A stretch of 8,619 nt of DNA, taken from positions 1-8,619 of the forward strand of contig JBEKCL010000149.1 of the NCBI GenBank assembly GCA_050014895.1, given 5' to 3'. Below, one piece after another: positions 5,744 through 8,619 of this stretch. Within the stretch, counting starts at the first letter, position 1; every line of letters starts with the position of its first letter. The notes under the pieces were generated by a model. That model ran no database searches and was not told where the DNA came from. It saw only the letters and a program-made list of their open reading frames with translations. A program made the position numbers and the translations under genes. Source of the DNA: JAFGLP01 sp050014895 (GTDB lineage Bacteria; Chloroflexota; Dehalococcoidia; GIF9; UBA5629).

Positions 5744-7111
5744 TTAAAGCGGGGCCTGCATATCGGTGGCAACATTTCTCTCTCTCTGGCCACCTTGTGT
5801 TGACTGCGCTTTGAACTCCTGATTTTGTATTAAGATGCGCCTGCGCTCATCCATCCATTTATTAAATTCAAGCTCGGGGTCACGCACTCCCAGGGTATCC
5901 ATAGCGGTCCGCCTGGAATGGACGCCTGACTGAACTAGTAGTTGCTCATTCTGCGCCTCGGTGGTTTTATCCTTCGGCAGCACCTGGCCCCAGCAAACTT
6001 TTTGGCTGCAGGCGGTAAGGTCCTCTTTCATAAACCTGGCCCACAGCTTCAAAATCATCTCATTGCGCCGCTTGTAAACATTTGTCCTGACCAGGCGCTT
6101 GCGCTTGACCTTTTGCAAAAGGGATTGAAGCTCGAATTCCAAAGCGGTGCCGCTCAAATCCTGGTTGACGCCGCCGAAGGCCGCCCTGGGGGATTCGCTC
6201 AAATCGTGCATGGTCTTATAAACCAGGTCGATATAATCGATATGCAGACGGATACCGCCACCCTGCAACAAGTCGAGCAAATAGGCTTTGGTATCCTGGG
6301 GGATATTCCAGACTGCGCCGGGCTTGACCTGGATATCCTCGGACGATTCCACGCCCTCCAATACAGCGATCGGGTTGCCTGAAACTTCAAGGATGCGGCT
6401 TAACTGCGACAAAGCACGGTTCAATTCCTTCTGCGGCTCCTGCACAGTTGGGATATCGGACATGCCCCAAAATTCCTTCGGCTGACGAAAATTGGGGTAA
6501 ATGATAAAGGGGATAAAACCGTAAGGGTTCGGCTTGCGGTCGATAACGTCATTATCCATATAGAGTATGAAACCGCTGGCAGTCCATAGCTCGGTGATAG
6601 TGACGGCCTTCTTCTGCGTGGTTTTCTTGTAGAGCATCAGGACTTCATCCTGGCTGAGCTGATAGCGCGACGCCACACGGTACACCCGGGTGAGGTCGTC
6701 ACCGGTCCACCAGGCATAAAGGCCGTTAACATCGGGCGCCGTAATGCGGACCCTCTTTTCCAGAGCGTCCCACGTCACCTTATAGCAACCGTCGCCCAGG
6801 ATGGCGGTGTCGATCTCGGTGGTATAGTCAAGCTCCTGACAATTATTTTTATCGAGGACCTCATAGATCAATGCTTCGGCCCGCTTGGCGGCTTCTTCTT
6901 TCCCGGACTGCAGCGGCTCAAAGGCAAAATTTAAATCATTCATCAAATAAGAAGTGATCTTATCAATGGATATCTTGGCGTAGTTAAAAACCAGCTGGCG
7001 GTTCTTGGTTTTCTGCGCCCACTGCGTACCGTTATAAAATGCAAGGTTGGACTTATAGGCGGTAAAACGATCACGGTCGATCTGGGCTAATTTCGTTATA
7101 TCAAATTCCAT
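5744..7111 (-). CDS. Phage portal protein, SPP1 gp6-like
   Basis: This frame encodes 455 residues. ATG at 7111 has AGGA at an 11-nt gap, a weak site. Recognisable portal features, N to C: RFTAYKSNLAFYNGTQW (start of the wing), NYAKISIDKITSYLMND, TEIDTAILGDGCYKVTWD, the strand section YGFIPFIIYPNFRQPKEFWG, SDIPTVQEPQKELNRALSQL (helix bearing the conserved S-D-I-x-x-x-Q-x-x-x-N pattern), then GTALEFELQSLLQKVKRKRL before the C-terminal helices. The length fits the SPP1-type family. Portals form a 12-mer ring at one capsid vertex through which terminase packs DNA. The large terminase normally encoded just upstream is absent: only 39 nt separate this gene from the HTH gene. The frame is intact with no degradation. 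Confidence 0.94.
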   Translation of the reverse strand: MEFDITKLAQIDRDRFTAYKSNLAFYNGTQWAQKTKNRQLVFNYAKISIDKITSYLMNDLNFAFEPLQSGKEEAAKRAEALIYEVLDKNNCQELDYTTEIDTAILGDGCYKVTWDALEKRVRITAPDVNGLYAWWTGDDLTRVYRVASRYQLSQDEVLMLYKKTTQKKAVTITELWTASGFILYMDNDVIDRKPNPYGFIPFIIYPNFRQPKEFWGMSDIPTVQEPQKELNRALSQLSRILEVSGNPIAVLEGVESSEDIQVKPGAVWNIPQDTKAYLLDLLQGGGIRLHIDYIDLVYKTMHDLSESPRAAFGGVNQDLSGTALEFELQSLLQKVKRKRLVRTNVYKRRNEMILKLWARFMKEDLTACSQKVCWGQVLPKDKTTEAQNEQLLVQSGVHSRRTAMDTLGVRDPELEFNKWMDERRRILIQNQEFKAQSTQGGQRERNVATDMQAPL

Positions 7112-7150
7112 TTTTCTGCTATTCCTTTATTTATATTGTTGTGGATCCCC

Positions 7151-7426
7151 TCACCCCTGGTGTCCATCCCCATTGCTCCTGCCCAAGGCCCTCTGGACAG
7201 TCCGCTCGCTGACCCTGAAAGCTGCGGCTATTTCACGTGTATCCTTACCCTGTGTGCGCAGTTCTTTCATAGCTTCCGCCCGGTGGCCCAGCCTCCTTCT
7301 CTGTCTGCCCCGAGGCTCGTCCTCGATGCACCTGGGCAGCGGGCACTCCAGGCAAGCCGGGCTCAGGTCGCAGCCAGCATCCTTCCAATTGGCATATTCG
7401 ACAGCGTCAACATAACCTTCATACAT
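7151..7426 (-). CDS. Small Cys-cluster and helix-turn-helix protein, first gene of the block
   Basis: This frame encodes 91 residues from ATG at 7426 to TGA 7153-7151. Residues about 19-33 (CDLSPACLECPLPRC) form a C-x5-C-x2-C-x4-C cluster, probably binding zinc or an iron-sulfur centre. A basic linker (RGRQRRRL) follows, then a helix-turn-helix at about 52-81 (MKELRTQGKDTREIAAAFRV, SERTVQRAL) of the resolvase/sigma-like kind. I recall similar short proteins just ahead of terminase or portal genes in Chloroflexota contigs, but not their function. It could be an operon regulator or a small-terminase-like DNA-recognition subunit. No Shine-Dalgarno precedes the ATG, and the predicted transcript starts only a few bases upstream, so the message is probably leaderless. 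A palindromic operator lies 14 nt upstream. Confidence 0.8.
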   Translation of the reverse strand: MYEGYVDAVEYANWKDAGCDLSPACLECPLPRCIEDEPRGRQRRRLGHRAEAMKELRTQGKDTREIAAAFRVSERTVQRALGRSNGDGHQG

Positions 7427-7436
7427 GATGGCGTAA

Positions 7437-7466
7437 ATAATAGAACATATGTTCTAGTTTAATCAA
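7437..7466 (-). promoter_or_regulatory. Sigma70-type promoter of the phage block
   Basis: On the minus strand, -35 TTGATT (7466-7461, 4/6) and -10 TATTAT (7442-7437, 5/6) are spaced 18 nt apart. The expected transcript start, near 7430, is only a few nt before the ATG at 7426, consistent with a leaderless message. The palindrome at 7441-7456 covers most of the spacer and touches the -10, so a bound repressor would block the polymerase. Confidence 0.6.
7441..7456. promoter_or_regulatory. Perfect 16-bp palindrome matching a LexA (SOS) box
   Basis: TAGAACATATGTTCTA is its own reverse complement. The core GAAC-ATAT-GTTC fits the Gram-positive LexA/DinR pattern GAAC-R-N-R-Y-GTTY. The flanking C and G of the Bacillus consensus are A and T here. 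Its place inside the promoter fits repression relieved by DNA damage. The alternative is the operator of the adjacent HTH protein itself. Confidence 0.65.
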
Positions 7467-7496
7467 TAACATAATGTCATTCCCGTATCTGAGTGC

Positions 7497-7525
7497 TTGA
7501 CAAAAAATCTTTAAAGGACTATAAA
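7497..7525 (+). promoter_or_regulatory. Strong sigma70 promoter of the secreted repeat protein
   Basis: TTGACA (7497-7502) and TATAAA (7520-7525) are separated by exactly 17 nt, a near-consensus promoter. The expected start near 7532-7534 falls on the ATG at 7534, so the message is probably leaderless. The AAAGGA at 7513-7518 lies in the promoter spacer and is unlikely to be a ribosome binding site. Confidence 0.75.
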
Positions 7526-7533
7526 TTCCTTGT

Positions 7534-8619
7534 ATGAGGATATGGTTATATCTGATAGGTGTTGTTGCGCTTTTTCTAGCAGCATTTAGTGCATTGATGC
7601 CGCTTCCGGTTGATGCGCAGGGCTGCGCCGGCGGCAAATGTGGCATTACTACTACGCTTACCCCGAGCTCCGGTCCCACCGGCAGCCAGGTCGTAATCAG
7701 CATCAGCAGCGGCGCCTACCCGCTGGACGGTAATTATGAGATCTGGTGGAGCAAGTCGCCCACCATGTCTGACGATCCGACCACGGTCAAACTCGGTGAG
7801 GGCTTTAACGAGCGCCTCAAGCAGAGCGTCAATATGACCGTCTCAGTGCCCGAGGCTCCAAGCGGCACCAACTATTTCCACTTCATCAAGGCCGGGCGTG
7901 CCGAGCAGATGCTGAATTTCGCCTTCCAGGTCACACCCTCCATCACAATTAAAGATGAACAGATTACACCGCGCTCCGCTGCCACATTGACCGGCACCGG
8001 TTTCACCGTGTCTGATGTTGTTACCTTTTATATAGACGGTAATCCCATCGCCGCCGCATCGGAAATAGACACCGACAAGATGGGCAGCTTCACCGGTCAA
8101 GTTCCCATACCGGACCTGATGTGCGGCACGCACGTGATAAAAGCTACAGCCAAGAAGATGTTCAACCAGGAAGCCACCGCAAGGTTTAAGACGTCGGCGA
8201 TGATTGCAGTAGAGCCCAGCGTACTGGTAGTCGGCAATACAGCCACCGTCACCGGGTACGGCTTCTCCGCCAACACCGATGTCTCTATAAAATTCGACTC
8301 TGTCGTTGTCGCGTCGTCTCCTACCAGTGACAAGGACGGCGGCTTCACATACAATTTCACCGTCCCTCAGACATCCGAACCCAGTCATACCATCACCGCC
8401 ACTGACAAGAACGGCAACACGGCCACCTGGACACTTCCGACTGAGACCAATCCACCCTCCACTCCCACACCCGTATCTCCCGCCTCCGACCGCCTTGGCA
8501 TAATGGGCACACAAGCCGTAACTTTCAGCTGGATGCCCGCCAAGGATGACAGCGGCACGGTACTTTATGTAGTTGAGGTCGCTGATAATATGAATTTCTT
8601 CCCGCTCATGCCCGGCATG
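7534..8619 (+). CDS. Secreted Ig/TIG-like repeat surface protein (3' partial)
   Basis: ATG at 7534 opens a frame that runs to the window end (362 codons, no stop). The N-terminus (MRIWLYLIGVVALFLAAFSA) continues to LPVDAQG, a Sec signal peptide with probable cleavage after VDA. A Cys pair (GCAGGKCG) follows. At least three Ig-like/TIG-like units come next: TLTPSSGPTGSQVVI at the mature N-terminus; ITPRSAATLTGTGF with TFYIDGNPI in the middle; and VEPSVLVVGNTATVTGYGF with VSIKFDSVVV later. A Pro-rich linker (TNPPSTPTPVSP) leads to a fibronectin-like start (VTFSWMPAKDDSG, LYVVEVADN). Similar proteins, as I recall, are common in Dehalococcoidia. It probably sits on the cell surface or is exported; ligand unknown. 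It is transcribed divergently from the phage block and looks like a host gene. Confidence 0.85.
   Translation, partial: MRIWLYLIGVVALFLAAFSALMPLPVDAQGCAGGKCGITTTLTPSSGPTGSQVVISISSGAYPLDGNYEIWWSKSPTMSDDPTTVKLGEGFNERLKQSVNMTVSVPEAPSGTNYFHFIKAGRAEQMLNFAFQVTPSITIKDEQITPRSAATLTGTGFTVSDVVTFYIDGNPIAAASEIDTDKMGSFTGQVPIPDLMCGTHVIKATAKKMFNQEATARFKTSAMIAVEPSVLVVGNTATVTGYGFSANTDVSIKFDSVVVASSPTSDKDGGFTYNFTVPQTSEPSHTITATDKNGNTATWTLPTETNPPSTPTPVSPASDRLGIMGTQAVTFSWMPAKDDSGTVLYVVEVADNMNFFPLMPGM

Noticed and set aside
7148..7162. Remnant of the double-hairpin element at the HTH/portal junction (CCCCTCACCCCTGG)
   Set aside because: It matches only the first ~11 bases of the element and lies partly in the HTH coding end. 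Chance cannot be excluded.
7419..7703. 94-aa minus-strand ORF across the divergent promoter region
   Set aside because: It covers both promoters and the palindrome and is antisense to the signal peptide. No ribosome site.
7843..8514. 223-aa minus-strand ORF and other opposite-strand ORFs here
   Set aside because: They are shadows of the secreted repeat protein, which has a signal peptide, recognisable repeat units and a promoter. Their composition is low in sense (Gly/Cys-rich).

Overview
The window is a bacterial chromosomal segment. A compact, minus-strand block of phage head genes sits between two genes that look like ordinary host genes. The best guess for the host is a Chloroflexota bacterium of the Dehalococcoidia type. 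This rests on the secreted Ig/TIG-like repeat protein, the small Cys-cluster HTH gene ahead of the portal, and the dense GC-rich palindromic repeats. It is recollection of families, not a database result, and is only moderately secure.

Layout: bases 1-1125 (+) are the 3' part of a PAS/PAC sensor gene ending in an HD-GYP cyclic-di-GMP phosphodiesterase domain. A 16-bp stem at 1128-1168 is a shared terminator between that gene and the convergent phage block. From right to left on the minus strand the block holds: a Cys-cluster/HTH protein (7426-7151), an SPP1-like portal (7111-5744), a scaffold (5701-5201), a HK97-fold major capsid protein (5019-4093), a small decoration-like protein (3968-3564), a 72-aa Cys-rich small ORF (3414-3196), a head-tail adaptor (3199-2564), a frameshifted ~129-aa gene (2571-2183), and a 274-aa membrane protein (2023-1199). 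From 7534 to the window end (+) runs the start of a secreted repeat protein, open at the right edge.

How it fits together: portal, scaffold, capsid, decoration and adaptor are enough in principle to build a DNA-phage procapsid with a portal vertex. Within the window there is no large terminase, maturation protease, tail gene, endolysin, integrase or replication gene. The block begins at a promoter whose 18-bp spacer and -10 edge are covered by a perfect palindrome, TAGAACATATGTTCTA, which contains the Gram-positive LexA (SOS) core GAAC-N4-GTTC. Genes appear to be read as one unit of about 6.2 kb ending at the 1128-1168 terminator, with start/stop overlaps at 3196-3199 and 2564-2571.

The spacers in front of the capsid, decoration, adaptor and membrane-protein genes each carry a copy of the same ~90-100 bp double-hairpin element, all in one orientation. 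Other palindromes sit at 3428-3445, 3483-3511 and, inside a coding sequence, at 2524-2551. Such host-type repeats inside a head operon suggest long residence in the chromosome. The most interesting reading is a SOS-controlled, domesticated or satellite-like head module. The plain alternative is a decaying prophage remnant, which the frameshift at about 2417-2427 supports. The sequence alone does not decide.
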